Shown here: positions 11,398-22,449 of the stretch, in pieces | Layout of the letters: each line of letters opens with the position of its first letter | Numbering within the stretch: the stretch's first letter is position 1 | Origin: Halictus rubicundus | Taxonomy: Eukaryota > Arthropoda > Insecta > Hymenoptera > Halictidae | NCBI RefSeq assembly: GCF_050948215.1 | Contig: NC_135164.1 | Location: 5,895,116 to 5,959,115, forward strand | DNA length: 64,000 nt | Direction of reading: 5' to 3' | The notes under the pieces: generated by a model | Database searches by the model: none | The model's input: only the letters and a program-made list of their open reading frames with translations | What the model was told of the DNA's origin: nothing | Program-made: the position numbers and the translations under genes

Positions 11398-11599
11398 TTA
11401 ACACTAGGTTTACGGAACTCGTCAAAATGACGGGTTCTAATATTTTTAATTTAAAATTATTGAGAAATGATTGAAATTTATTTCTTTGGGTATATATTAT
11501 TTTAAAAATATTGCTAAAAATATGGGTGGCACGTTCTTTTCATTTTTGTAAGGTAATGCACAATAGTCACTTTTAGTGCTCCGAAAAACTTAGTGTTAA
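11398..11599 (+). mobile_element. TTAA-flanked MITE, family A copy 2
   Basis: It opens with TTAACACTAGGTTTACGG, continues CTCGTCAAAATGACGGGTTC, contains TTTCTTTGGGTATATATTA and GTCACTTTTAGTGCTCCG, and closes AACTTAGTGTTAA. 202 bp, 0.8 kb from copy 1 in opposite orientation, so the pair could itself fold back. Confidence 0.87.
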
Positions 11600-12570
11600 A
11601 AGTTCAAAAAATAAATTAGAAATAATGCTTTAAAAATGTATTCCTGAGAATTCAGAGCAGTCCTTCACCATATCTTCAACCCCCTAAATGAATTTGAGTC
11701 AATTAACATTTTTTGATTGTGAGAGGTGGAAAGCACAATCTATCGAACAGAGAAAGATTCGTTGTTGAAAGTTTACGGGTTTTTTGAAAAAAAAATTGCA
11801 CAAAGATCACGTTTCCCTCATTTCCTGCAGTCGGTTCGAGTGCAACGACCGAACGTCGTGGCGGCGCAACTAAAATTCTGAAATTGCACGGCACGATATT
11901 GACATTCGCAGAGTGAAATTTTACACGAATCCCGTAATTTCTTTCGCAAGATTTCCTTCGGCTGTATGCATCGCTGTTTGCATGCATCGGCAAGCCGCTT
12001 ACTCGAACATTTGTTAACGTGTCTCGTATGCTTACTGAAAGCACAAGTCGCTCGAGTGTAAAAGCCTCCTTCAAATCCCCAATTACCCGGATCTACGAGC
12101 CGACACTTTTGTTGCATAATCGTTCGTTACGAAAGCGTTTCGCAGGATTTTCCTTGCCTCCTCCGTCAAAGATCCTCTTATCGCTGTAACAAGTGAACTT
12201 ACATGACGTTAGTATCATGAATTTCTTAGAACCTTTCGAAACGTTTTTCCGCGCGTACCACCTTTGTGCCATCGTCCGATTTTCGAGAGAGAAAATTTAC
12301 ATCATTGCAGTCTATCGATCACGGGTTAACCCTAATCTTCGACCTATCCCTTTCAAAAATCGAAATCTTCAAAGGTACTCCTTTCATTTTATTTGTTTAA
12401 AGAATCTTCCGATGTCCATATTATATTAAGACAAAGTGAAAATCAGTTATTTAAAACAGAGTCAGAAGCCTAATCACCGAGACGTGTAACAAGATTAGAT
12501 ATATCGGTGAGAGAATACTGATCCAAAAGCTCCGTTGTTTTTAATTATTTCCTTATAAAACCTTTATTAA
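11600..12570. other. No recognisable gene; Cys-rich minus frame rejected
   Basis: A minus frame at 12117-11818 contains about ten Cys, but so do overlapping frames, and there is no signal peptide or splice site. No repeat copy seen. Confidence 0.45.
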
Positions 12571-12893
12571 AATGCTCGTGACACTTTCCTGATTAAAACG
12601 AGCACAAACTTGACATATTTCGTAGCACATTTAATTGTTTACTACACGATTTAGTAGAACCTCGATTATCCGAACCGATGATATTTGAAAACTTTTAGTT
12701 GAAAACACGATTGATTGTAGAAATTACTATCGATTTAATCTAGCAAAAAACTGTTCTATTATACGATACTCCAGTTGATTGGTTCGGATAATCAAGGTTT
12801 TTCTATATCGTGGATTAAAGGATCACGATCGAAACTGTGACATGTTTGGTGTCGTTTTAATCAGGAAAGTGTTACGGATATGTTAGTAAAAGC
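12571..12893. repeat. Foldback enclosing an inverted-repeat element
   Basis: Outer arms 12571-12614 and 12838-12893 share ACACTTTCCTGATTAAAACG and its reverse complement CGTTTTAATCAGGAAAGTGT. The inner 12652-12806 has its own inverted ends. Either one long inverted repeat has decayed between the arms, or a smaller element inserted into the loop. Confidence 0.75.
12652..12806 (+). mobile_element. pogo/Tigger-like MITE
   Basis: The left end AGTAGAACCTCGATTATCCG and the right end, reverse-complemented AGAAAAACCTTGATTATCCG, are matching termini. The AACCTCGATTATCCGAAC-type terminus is characteristic of pogo/Tigger elements of the Tc1/mariner superfamily. It is about 155 bp with no transposase. 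TA dinucleotides lie at both edges, but a clean TA duplication is not certain. Confidence 0.65.
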
Positions 12894-13367
12894 TTCGTTA
12901 AATAATCATTGTACACGGAAAAGGGTTGTAAATGAATTAGTATTCTTTCTATACTTTTCTCACTAGCCTAGATTCTATAGGCAGATGGAATGATTTAGAA
13001 AGATACTTTGCACGAGGAAGAATGTAAGGAGAAGGTTCGAAATTTCTGCGAATTTCTCTTGGGTTGATATTTTTATGGTTTGAAAAACGGAAGCGGAGCA
13101 GTGCGGGACGCATTCTCTCGCATGAGAGCGACCATAATGGAGCAGTAGGAGCAACGCGTTCTTTTCCCGACGACATGTCATCCGGAGAATTGCCGAGGCT
13201 CGTCGATGTCTTCTCATCCCTCGCACGTTAAGAATAATAGAATTTTGATCGAATACAAACAATCGCGTGGGCGGCAACAGGAAAAAGTCGCTCGCTAGGA
13301 ATATGGAAGAGGCTCTCCGTAAACCGCCCATCCAATCATCCCCATGGTTCTGCTCGCGCGTCACCTT

Positions 13368-13371
<4 letters not shown>
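12894..13371. other. No recognisable gene
   Basis: Moderately GC-rich toward the CT array. Minus frames at 12949-13526 run through the GA-rich complement of the array. Confidence 0.5.

Positions 13372-13409
<38 letters not shown>
13372..13409. repeat. (CT)n microsatellite
   Basis: A pure CT run of about 38 bp. Confidence 0.97.
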
Positions 13410-13412
<3 letters not shown>

Positions 13413-16084
13413 CTCTTTCGTATTTGGTCTCTCTCCATCGTCGTCATGTGTAGCCTTCGCATTTTTCGCGATCAGTCTTCCCAGGATTCGATGCTTCACC
13501 TGCGGCGACAACTTCTCTTCTTGCATTTTTATCCCGTGACGCTACGCCTTTGCTTGTTACCCCCGCAAGAATAGCGCAAAATTCAATCTGGCCGCCGCGC
13601 CAGATCGATTTTTAATTCTTTTCGTATCTGAACTCGAAAGTTCTTCATCAAAATCTGACGACTTTCTTTTTCGAGTTGAGTTGTAAACAATTTCCATTTC
13701 TGAGAACAAATTGTAATGCATTTGCCATTAATCCGAGGATTTTAATGCGTTTTTCATTCCCTATTATAGGGTGCATGCTTAATAAACCGTTCTTCCACCT
13801 TGTGGTCATAAATTGCTACTTAATTTTAAAGAATAGACTCTTAGTTTGATTCGAATAAAAGTTTACAGTGAATTCATCGTATTCGAGCTATTTGATAAAT
13901 GGCGACGAATCATTGTGAATACTAGTGAATATGTAATTGATTTAGGAGCAATCATTGTTTACTGGTATGTTTTATTATTGATATAGAAAATTGACATGGT
14001 AACACGGACAAATTTCACACTAATTTTAGATGAAATTGATATAGTAAGGCGGATATTATTTGTGACTCGAATCTGAATCAGAAACATTAATATTTTTCAT
14101 CTTTTTATTATAATATGCAATCTAGATTGTTAGGAAGAACATTTTTGACAGGGTGAATTCCTTTTGATCTTATTTTTAATCTTTGCCACAAAATATCCGA
14201 TTGATATCTTGAAGTATTAGGTACTTCTATGTCTGACCATAACCTACCACTTCTACTTCCTTCACAAATGCAGCCTACTAAAGAAACCACTAAAGATACA
14301 AAAGAACTTCTTCACGGAGACGCACTAATAAATCAATGACACTTCCTAGACAAGATGAATCTTCTACTTCCGCTAATTTCATCTACAAGAAGATCGAATA
14401 TATTTTTAAACAGGCGCAGCTACAAAATCGAAAAATTCAATCTCCGCCCAATTAAACCCAATTTAATATCCAATGACCTTCGGCTTACGAAGAAAAGGGA
14501 TCTCGCGAACGAACATGGCGTCTCCAGCACACGTTACGCAACCCCTCTGTCGAAGAAAAAAAGAAAGCACAAAGAAGAGATCCAGAAAGCAGCAGGGTTC
14601 AGTTGAATTTCATCCGGTAGTTAACCGAACCCGGTGGATAAGAAAAAGAAAAGAAAGGTTGGATGTCAGGGAGAGTAGAAAGGAGAGAAACAAGAAGGGG
14701 AGGAGAGGGGAGGGAGAGAACCGTGGCCGAGGGATGGAGGGCTCCGGGACAAAGGGGTTTGTATCGAAAGTCGGAATGCAAATGCGAGTAACATCGACAC
14801 GGCATCTCCATTCGAACGGTCCCTAAATTTGTCCCCGGCATTCTTTTCGTTCCTCCACCCCCGTCCTTGGGGTTTCACGATCTCCTCGAATACGTACGAG
14901 GACTCACGGACGAAGGTACACAGGACAGAAAAGCATATTCCTGCCGGGGAATACACGCGAACGAACGCCAAAGGAACGAAAAGGCACACACGTGAACGCG
15001 GAACCGGCAAGGGGGCGGCCGTGGAGAACCCCAATCAATAGGAAGTGCGGCATTTCGCATGACAATCAACGATCAAATAAGAGAAACGTCAGTCACCGGT
15101 ACTCCTTACAGTCCTCGATCCTCTCGTAAACTCGAGACGGATCTATGATTTACGGTGCGGCTGTCGGTGGTCACGCGAACCCGCGATTCCATTTCGGCGG
15201 GCTGCGTTCTCGTCGATCACGACTGCGAACCTGACGTACACCAATTGTTAAACGGTCTTTATGCGATATACGAATTTTCCACGTCCGTTGCAAGCAACAC
15301 GAATGAAAGTGTATTTAACAGTCTCAAGCTATTACTTCTAGACGGACGATCCAAACGGCCGTGGTCTTGAATAATAAATCCGAATGGCGGGATCGAAAGG
15401 GTGTTCGCGAAATAAGGGTATTCCGGGGTCCTCGGCTCGGTGTATAATCCAGATCCGAAATGGGCTGCAAAATTTTCTTTTAAAGTCCGCCGAAAAAAAC
15501 CGGGTCAGCGAGATTGGTCGTAGAATACGAGCGCAGCGAGGGGTAAAAGAAGGAAACGACACCGGGGCAGAGACGGGAAAGGAAAAGAATAATAAGCGAT
15601 GCAAGGAGCGAAGGGTGGAGAGGAGGCCGAGAACGGGTGAACTCCGAGTGATATGTACGGGCGTAGGTATGCGGGGTGAATATTTCACGAGGAAAATTCA
15701 GTTACGGCCCCGAAGATTCTCAGGACACGTAGAGCTCGTCCGCCACGGCGGAGCATTTCAGAGTATTTCAGACTTAGTTAGAACGTTTGCGTTCCTATTT
15801 AACGTCCGATGCCTTCGAATCCTTCGCGAGAGTTTCCTTCCTGTTTTCCGAACGGAGAATACACTGCATTTTTATAAGCCGCCGTCACCGGTCGAGTGTG
15901 ACGCACATACCGCCCGATAATATTCTCTGCGGACACGCGTCCTCTCCGAATCGGCTGCCGACTATGGCTGCAGTCTTCTGACATGACAAACTGCTGAAAT
16001 ATTTATTTTTTAGCATTTTATCCCATTTTTGCTTCACTTTTAAGGCGATCGAAATTGTTCGAGATAGAACAGCTATGACAATTT
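13410..16084. other. No recognisable gene; purine-rich tract 14640-14740
   Basis: AT-rich from 13600 to 14500, then GC-rich to 15960. 14640-14740 is almost all A and G on the plus strand. Frames such as 15384-15920 (178 residues, Arg-rich) show the basic, Ser/Arg-biased composition of non-coding GC-rich DNA and overlap open minus frames. Confidence 0.5.
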
Positions 16085-16089
16085 TTCTG

Positions 16090-16690
16090 ATATGTCTATA
16101 CTCTTTGTTATTCTTTGAATTTCTTTTATAGATTACGTAATTTTTTTCAGAGATACTCTTCCATTACGTTTTTAAAAATTGTTCAATTGGTCGACGTGCT
16201 GGACCGTTGGTTGTTCTTTGGTCTTTTTGTTTCTGGACTCTTCGTTATTCTTTCAATTCCTTTTATACGATAGATTACATGTTGAGGATCGCGGTCAATT
16301 TTTTTCCTGAGATGCGCTTCCATTACGTTTTTAAAAATTGTTCAATTAGTCGCTGAGCTGGACCGTTGGTTGTTCTTTGGACTCTTCGTTTCTGGACTCT
16401 TTGTTATTCTTTCAATTTCTTTTATATGATAGATTACATATTGGGGATCGCGGTCAATCTTTTTCCAGAGATACTCTTCCATTACGTTTATTAAAAATTG
16501 TTCAATTAGTCGATGTGCTGAACCGTTGGTTGTTCTTTGGACTCTTTGTTTCTGGACTCTTTATTATTCTTTCTATTTCTTTTATACGATAGATTACACA
16601 TTCAGCATCGCGGTCAATATTTTTCCAGAGATACTCTTCCATTACGTTTTTCAAAATTGTTCAATTAGTCGCTGAGCTGGACCGTTGGTC
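16090..16690. repeat. Tandem repeat, about 159-bp unit, four copies
   Basis: CTTCCATTACGTTT recurs at spacings of 159, 159 and 160 bp (first bases near 16159, 16318, 16477, 16637). Each unit also holds AAAATTGTTCAATTAGTCG, CTGGACCGTTGG and TTTCTGGACTC. A decayed fifth unit is visible near 16810-16870 (CTTCCATTAATGACATTTCC). 159 is 53 codons, but the 160-bp step and AT-rich make-up argue against coding. Confidence 0.92.
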
Positions 16691-16870
16691 CAATTTTTAC
16701 ATTTGTACTTCTGTTAATTTCTATTGACAATCCATCATTTCATTTATACCCTTGCATCATTTGTTCGTAAATTCTTCACCGAATACAGAATGAAAAATTT
16801 CAATAATATACTTCCATTAATGACATTTCCCAAAAATCGTCTGATCAGCCAACGTTCCGGGCTCTCTAGG

Positions 16871-17610
16871 ACTCGCGCTCTAGTTTGATTAACGTTTGAA
16901 CCAATTAAAACCGAAGGAACCGGCTCTCGGCAAAGCGGATTCCCGCGGAGGTTTCAAAGAGGCTGAAGAAGAGGGAGAGAGGGCGAGTGGAAACGAGGTT
17001 CGTATTTATCCCGGACATGTATGTAGGTTACCGCGCATGTACATCGCCGGATAGATAACCCTGGAGGATTTCGCTTTTCTGAATTCGACTTTAAACCGCT
17101 CGCAGACGAGCCGAGACGAGACGACAGCCTTCTGCCAATGACGTCGGCTCAAGCCGCCGCCCCGGCCCTTTCTATTAGGTTACCTATCCTATCCGTACTA
17201 TCTGTACTATCGTTTTTTCTCGGTCGGTCTCTCTTTTTCTCACATCGTACCGGAGGCATGCGTCTATCTGCCAAGTTCTTCCTTCGAGGTTGCCAGCTGC
17301 TGATGTGCCCTCGGGTTCAGACCGACGGACAGGCAGACATACGAAATCTCGTATCCCGCGCGCCTCCTCCCAGCCTCCCCCGCATCCTCCTTCCCCCTTG
17401 TCCCTCTTTTGCCTCCTCCTCCTCCCCTCTCCGTCTCTGGTTCTCCTCCAACCCCGTTCCTCGTTCCGCCGGCTGTTTCTTTCCGCGTCCGTCTCTTTTC
17501 ACCCGTTTCCCCCTGCACTCCACGCTTATATCGGCTGAAAGACGTCGACTCAGCTTCCAACCCTCTTTCCATTCCACCCTCCGACGACTCCCGCACAACC
17601 CACCCCTGCA
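16871..17610. other. Pyrimidine-rich flank, no gene
   Basis: 17340-17610 is strongly C/T-rich on the plus strand and leads into a CT array. The 182-residue plus frame here is Pro/Ser/Arg-rich and mirrored by minus frames. Confidence 0.5.
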
Positions 17611-17627
17611 CTCTCTCTCTCTTTCTG

Positions 17628-17665
<38 letters not shown>
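17611..17665. repeat. (CT)n microsatellite, interrupted
   Basis: CT repeats with short TTT, TGT and CCC interruptions over about 55 bp; pure from about 17634. Confidence 0.96.
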
Positions 17666-17668
<3 letters not shown>

Positions 17669-17964
17669 GGAACCCCGCGCGTATGAGGCGAGGAATTCGA
17701 TTCTGCGCTACCGCCGCGCGAATGAGTCCTCCCGGAGCACACGGGAAATTTTGCTTTCGACTCTCCGCCACCGTGTCAGCGATTTATAATGGGGGGAACA
17801 TTAATCCGGAGAGTTGACGTTTCCACTTGTCACCGAGAACGCATGAAATTACTTTCGATAACGGCCGATTGTCGCCCGAGAGAGCCGAACCGCCGACATC
17901 CCGATGCAAACACTGCGAATCGAATTATCCTGGCGATTATGATGTTGCCTCTTGCCACGGTTCA

Positions 17965-18080
17965 AGCTGTTCTTGAACTTGTATCGTCCAGGAGACCCAC
18001 CTGAGGCCTCTCGAACTTCCTGGGGTTTACGGTACGGGTTCTGCGACATTTATCAGCCAGATATTGGCGACATGTATGTA
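17965..18080 (+). mobile_element. TIR family D, diverged partial copy
   Basis: It contains TTGTATCGTCCAGGAGAC, GAGGCCTCTCGA, GCGACATTTATCAGCCAGAT and GGCGACATGTATGTATATA in the same order as the copies at 32343 and 59682, with more substitutions and deletions. Confidence 0.6.
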
Positions 18081-18114
18081 TATAAAAGTGCGATTTTAAG
18101 ACGAAAATCGTGAA

Positions 18115-18425
18115 AAATGGCAATTCGTCCACTTTTAAGCGTTTATAACTCGTAAACGAATTAACCAATATCGGTGAAATTTTCAGCATGGATATAATTT
18201 ATTCGAGCGAATCAAAGACATTTTTAAAATTTTCAATACAGGCTCAGATAAAAAAGCTGAAAAAACCAACTTTTACTATTTTTTTTTTTGCTATTCCGAC
18301 CAATTCAAACTTTTTTCAAAAATTTTTTACACCTCGTCTAACAAACTAATCCTTCTAACTTCTCAATAAAATTCAAGTCATTTGATCTAATTTTTAAAAA
18401 ATTATGTTGCTTCAAATAGTGCAGA
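18115..18425 (+). mobile_element. Relic related to the Tc1/mariner-type foldback arm
   Basis: Its sequence tracks the right arm of the element at 57209-57833: a GTGAAATTTTCAGCATGGAT block, AAAATTTTCAATACAGGCTC, AAAAAAGCTGAAAAAACCAA and ATTCAAGTCATTTGATCTAA occur in the same order at similar spacing. The terminal inverted repeat is not preserved. Confidence 0.5.
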
Positions 18426-19165
18426 CTCAGTTTTGCTCGTTAGTGTATATCGAGAAAAGACTGTGTACCCCTTGAGAATGTGTACGAAGTAGTTTTAGCG
18501 ATTTCTCAATCCCCAGAGACGATCCTAAGTACAGCTAACTTTCTTTCGAACCTTCACTATAATGTGCGTTAACACTAAATAACATAAAAGATAAAATATT
18601 TGTATAACCGTTTGTGCTTGCTAAGACAAGTGTAACGTTGATTTTCGTTAAGACTTTACCGATTCCACAGCTGAAGTAAAAGCTTTTCCGTTCCGTTGTA
18701 AGATATCTGTGAAAAAAGCAAAATGGACGATTGTGAGAGGATATGATGGAAAGTTTGAGACCTTGACACAGTAATGTACAATTTTGACCAGCAGGAGGCA
18801 CGGTGTGCTGGTCTCGCAGGGAGCATTTTCAGGACCAGAGACGAGTAGAAAGGGGTGAGTGCGAGGGGCGTGCGAGTCTCGCGTCACCGACGCATTCTTA
18901 GACTCCATCCTATTCCGCGATTCTACTCACTCATTCCACTTTGCTCACCCCCTGGGAACCACCGAGACTTCTATTCCTCTCTTCGCATCCCGCAGTCCCG
19001 ACACTGACATCCCGACATCCGCAGTCCTCGGCTCTCCCTTTCTACCCCCAGGTTTCTCTTCTCCCGTCTTCCTCGCGTTCCTCGTCCTTCTTCCTCTCTA
19101 CGGTCCCGTTCCAGATCGTCGCGGCGTATCCTCTTCGCAACCTTTCTCTCTTCTCTCTCGTATTC
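18426..19165. other. No gene; pyrimidine-rich from 18920
   Basis: 18420-18800 is AT-rich. 18920-19270 is C/T-rich on the plus strand across the next CT array and yields long frames on both strands by composition alone. Confidence 0.5.
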
Positions 19166-19195
19166 CCTCTCTCTCTCTCTCTCTCTTTCTCTCTT
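19166..19195. repeat. (CT)n microsatellite
   Basis: About 30 bp of CT with one TTT interruption. Confidence 0.95.
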
Positions 19196-20065
19196 TCTGG
19201 TTCCCTCGCCGTTTTCCATCTTCAGCTCCCCGGCGTCAACCCCTCTCTTCTCGCCCACCCCTCGCTCGTACATCCAATATTGTAGATATGTCCCGGCTAC
19301 GTCTCGGGAATCGCGAGTGTTCGCCCAGCGACGCCCCCGTTCGTGTGCGTACAGGTGTGTACCGACAGACAGGTGCGCAGGAGACGCAGGGCTTCCCCGG
19401 GAATTGCGGAATTTTCGTCGGGAAAAGGAACGAGACCGGATAGACGCTGTTTGTTCGGGGATCGATGCGTCACGCTTCTTTTCGATCGGCACGATCTGTC
19501 TGCCTCGCATCGTCCACGCTGCACTTCGATACCGACTGCGTACTCGAAAAACGAGTGCAGATCTTTCTGCGTTCATGGCGAATTTCGAAAATTTGCCGGC
19601 ACTCTTATTTTATGCCGAGCTGGCGAAATTTGTCATCAAACGAAGGACACTTTTGATCTGTGCTCCACTTTGTATAAGACAGGCCGATAAGAATTATTAA
19701 CTCCACGCGTATCAATTGTTTAGTGAAAGTGCAATTGCCACTTGGAAGTAAGAGATTAGGAATTTCAAAAGAATTTGGAATTGATCCTACCAACATGTAT
19801 CCGAAGGGTGAAGATCAATATTGCCAGGAATTTCGAAAAAACGTCGACTTGAAATGGAGGCGATTCCGAGGAAACCGGTTCCCGGAGGATGCACCGGGTT
19901 CAATTGTTACAAGGTCGAATCCGAATTCCAAGGGGATTCATTTGCTGAGAGGGTATCATCCCTTGAGTCAACTCGGCCGGGTTTGCTCTACATTCGCGCA
20001 CCCTCTCTCATTTAAGGGTGCACGCGAAGAGTCAAGGTCGCGATCAGACGTGAATGAGAGACCAA
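19196..20065. other. No recognisable gene
   Basis: Frames at 19317-20172 overlap in several registers. The last runs into a GA array as Arg-Glu repeats. No splice-bounded or conserved-looking segment found. Confidence 0.5.
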
Positions 20066-20110
20066 AAGAGAGAGAGAGAAAGAGAAAGAGAGAGAGAGAG
20101 AGGGAAAGGG
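20066..20110. repeat. (GA)n microsatellite, interrupted
   Basis: AG/GA repeat with AAA and GGG interruptions, the core of a purine-rich tract spanning about 20040-20280. Confidence 0.94.
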
Positions 20111-20189
20111 AGGGAAGCGCAAGAACGCGATCCTCCGAGGCGCAAGAAGGAGAGAAAAATGGATTGAGATAAAGAAAGGAGAAAGCGGA

Positions 20190-20212
20190 GGGTTGGGGCG
20201 GGGGGTGACGGG
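20190..20212 (+). other. G-quadruplex motif
   Basis: Four G-runs of 3, 4, 6 and 3 are separated by loops TT, C and TGAC, fitting the standard G3+N1-7 pattern. Confidence 0.6.
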
Positions 20213-20627
20213 AAGAGAGAGAGCTATGGAGGCGAGAGTAAGCGGGGCTGAACGAGGAAGATGAGACCAGAGGAAGGTAGTTTCCCCCTTATAATTAATG
20301 TGTAAGGGTAGGTCATGGCACGCGGCGACGGCGGCGCTGCCTCCACCTTCCTTTCGTGGGAATTAAATTACATCAGCTGATTCGAGAGATAGAGGACGAG
20401 GGTGGGGAACAGGGACGATGGAGAGAGAAAGCTGTTTCTTCACCTTCTCTTCCCACCACCTTCGGGGCCTCTTCTTTCTTCTCAAACGGCTACGACCCGT
20501 CGCAACCACTTGTTAAGCGGCTCCCATTGTCCTCGAGGAACTGGCCGGGACGAAACTCTTGATTAACGGAGCTCCGACGCTGAACCGATTACGCTACCGA
20601 ATCGTTTGCTGTTCGATGGTTGAATTA
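20213..20627. other. No recognisable gene
   Basis: Purine-rich then mixed DNA. One short frame (20356-20562) without support. Confidence 0.5.
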
Positions 20628-20856
20628 TCAACACATCTTGCGCGGGAAGCGACTAAAGTCGTTTTCTGCGGATTTCACATCTTGAGCGGGAAGCGACTAA
20701 AGTCGTTTTTCACGGATTATTGATGGATTATTGTTATCGATGGATTTACAATGAAATCGCATAGACATGCGTTGCAAAAATACAAAACGTGCGTTGCAAG
20801 AATGAATGCAACACGGTGAGACTTTGGCGGCAAAGTGCCCGCGCAAGATGTGTTAA
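20628..20856. mobile_element. TTAA-type MITE, family E, single copy
   Basis: The left end is TCAA then CACATCTTGCGCGGG, and the right end is CCCGCGCAAGATGTG then TTAA: a perfect 15-bp inverted repeat with a near-TTAA and a TTAA flank. Inside, the left terminus is duplicated in direct orientation 44 bp on (20676-20711), both copies carrying GGGAAGCGACTAAAGTCGTT. 229 bp, non-coding. Confidence 0.75.
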
Positions 20857-21277
20857 CGGTGTTTGGAAAGTCGAATATGATCGTCTCGGTTTACCTAAGT
20901 TTTGCGACTGAATTTTCTACCACAATTGATAACATTGTACTTTGGAGTTAGACCTCGAGTATAGTGAAGTCAGACCTCGTAGTTTCAGTGCATATTTTTG
21001 TGCCTCTTTAATTTACAACTATTCAACGAAGTAGAATTTATACAGTTGTCAAGAACGTGTGATAAATTCTAAAGACACGTTGAAAATGGATGACCACGTA
21101 CCTGACTGTTGATATAAAGGTTCATTGACTTCGGGGATTTGAAAGTAGAATTCAAGTTTGTCGAATTTGACTGAGTTCTTGGGCTGTACAAGGTTCTCGG
21201 AGGTTATCTAAATTTTGTAGAAAGCTCGAATAAACATGCTTAAGATAAACATGTTTTGTACATTTCTGTTAAAATAA
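20857..21277. other. No recognisable gene
   Basis: AT-rich DNA containing a short direct repeat of AGACCTCG (20950, 20972). Confidence 0.5.
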
Positions 21278-21525
21278 TTAACCCTTAGCACTCGAATGGC
21301 GACTGTAAGGCGCCACTAAAAATTGCTCTATCATTATTCAAAATATGTTTTACATTATTACATTTGTTTGTATTTAATAAATTAGTAAACATTTCAGTAC
21401 TGTACGCGTAAATTGCACCATTTTCATATGTATAGCATGAAAAAATATATATAGAAGGAAAATATTCTAGGTCGGAAGAAATGTTTCGTTTTAGAGTTAC
21501 AAAGGCTTCGAGTGCAAAGGGTTAA
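21278..21525 (-). mobile_element. TTAA-flanked MITE, family B copy 2, diverged
   Basis: Ends are TTAACCCTTAGCACTCGAA and TTCGAGTGCAAAGGGTTAA. The interior is the reverse orientation of the 5065 copy (GGCGCCACTAAAAATTG early, AGAGTTACAAAGG late) and more diverged. 248 bp. Confidence 0.8.
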
Positions 21526-21599
21526 TAGACGCCAATATGGTGACACACGTCCTTAAAAAGGTAGCACTAGATGTTCTCGTATAACCTTGCAACTACAGA

Positions 21600-21880
21600 C
21601 TGTGCAGAAGGTAACAAAATCTAAAACCAGACGTCCATGTTCAAGTTTCCAAGAAATCTGTTAAAAAGCCAATTCAAGCTCACAAAAACGTTGCCAAAAA
21701 GCTAAAAGAACATGTTGTACGCGAGCTGTCGTAATCTAGACCTAGTCCTCGTCCAAGCTGTGAAAAAATCTGTTAAAAAGCTCAACCGACATGTTATACA
21801 CGAAGTGGCTTAGCCTAAAACCCAAACGTGCTCATCCAACCTTCCGAAAAGTATCTAAAGAGCTAACTCGCGATGTTCAA
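21600..21880. repeat. Degenerate tandem repeat
   Basis: AATCTGTTAAAAAGC occurs near 21656 and 21768, with a weaker third (TATCTAAAGAGCTAAC) near 21851. Each is preceded by a CTA(A/G)A-C-C-CGT(C/G)-type block and a C-CAA-CTT/GTG block. Period is about 85-112 bp. Confidence 0.55.
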
Positions 21881-22204
21881 CCAAAATTTTCGAAGAAGAA
21901 CAACTCTTGAGCGCCTAGCAGAAAGCCCCGAAAGAACGGCAGCTGCCTGAAATCACGGCTGCAGCCGGTATCCGTCTACCCTGTCCTAATCAGAATCAGG
22001 CTTAGCGGAGCCGTGTTCGGAACGGAGGGCTGGCATCCTTCTCGCAGATCCTTCCGTGATCATGGGAATCCTTGGGTGAGCGCGACACACGTCTCGCGAC
22101 ATCGAAAAGGGAGTCTGCCGGAGGAAAACTCGCGAGGGGCGGCGGTGTACGTTGGTAACAATCTCGGATAAGGAATAAAGCTGGTGCGGGGGTTGGAAAA
22201 AAGT

Positions 22205-22206
<2 letters not shown>
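21881..22206. other. No recognisable gene
   Basis: GC-rich lead-in to the first of two GA arrays. Confidence 0.5.

Positions 22207-22239
<33 letters not shown>
22207..22239. repeat. (GA)n microsatellite
   Basis: A pure 33-bp GA run on the plus strand. Confidence 0.97.
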
Positions 22240-22242
<3 letters not shown>

Positions 22243-22421
22243 TAGGTAGACGGAGGAACGAGGGGTTCGGAGGGGTGCTAGCGGGGGCGGATGCGGTACG
22301 ACGAGGGATGTACGGAAAATAGAAAGAATTCAGATCACGGGACGCAACGGGGGGAGGAGAGTAAGCGACGAGGTGGGCTCCAAGGAGCAACAGAGACGAG
22401 CCACGGGGCCAGAAAAGGGGG

Positions 22422-22449
22422 AAGAGAGAGAGAGAGAGAGAGAGAGAGG
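22422..22449. repeat. (GA)n microsatellite
   Basis: A pure 28-bp GA run in a purine-rich tract that continues to about 22500. Confidence 0.97.

Noticed and set aside
15384..15920. 178-residue plus-strand frame
   Set aside because: Arg/Gly-rich with many charged clusters, overlapped by minus frames; no splice sites or recognisable motif.
17138..17686. 182-residue plus-strand frame
   Set aside because: Follows a pyrimidine-rich tract and ends in the CT array as Ser-Leu repeats.
18859..19576. 194- and 201-residue frames on opposite strands
   Set aside because: Mirror-image frames across pyrimidine-rich DNA and a CT array.
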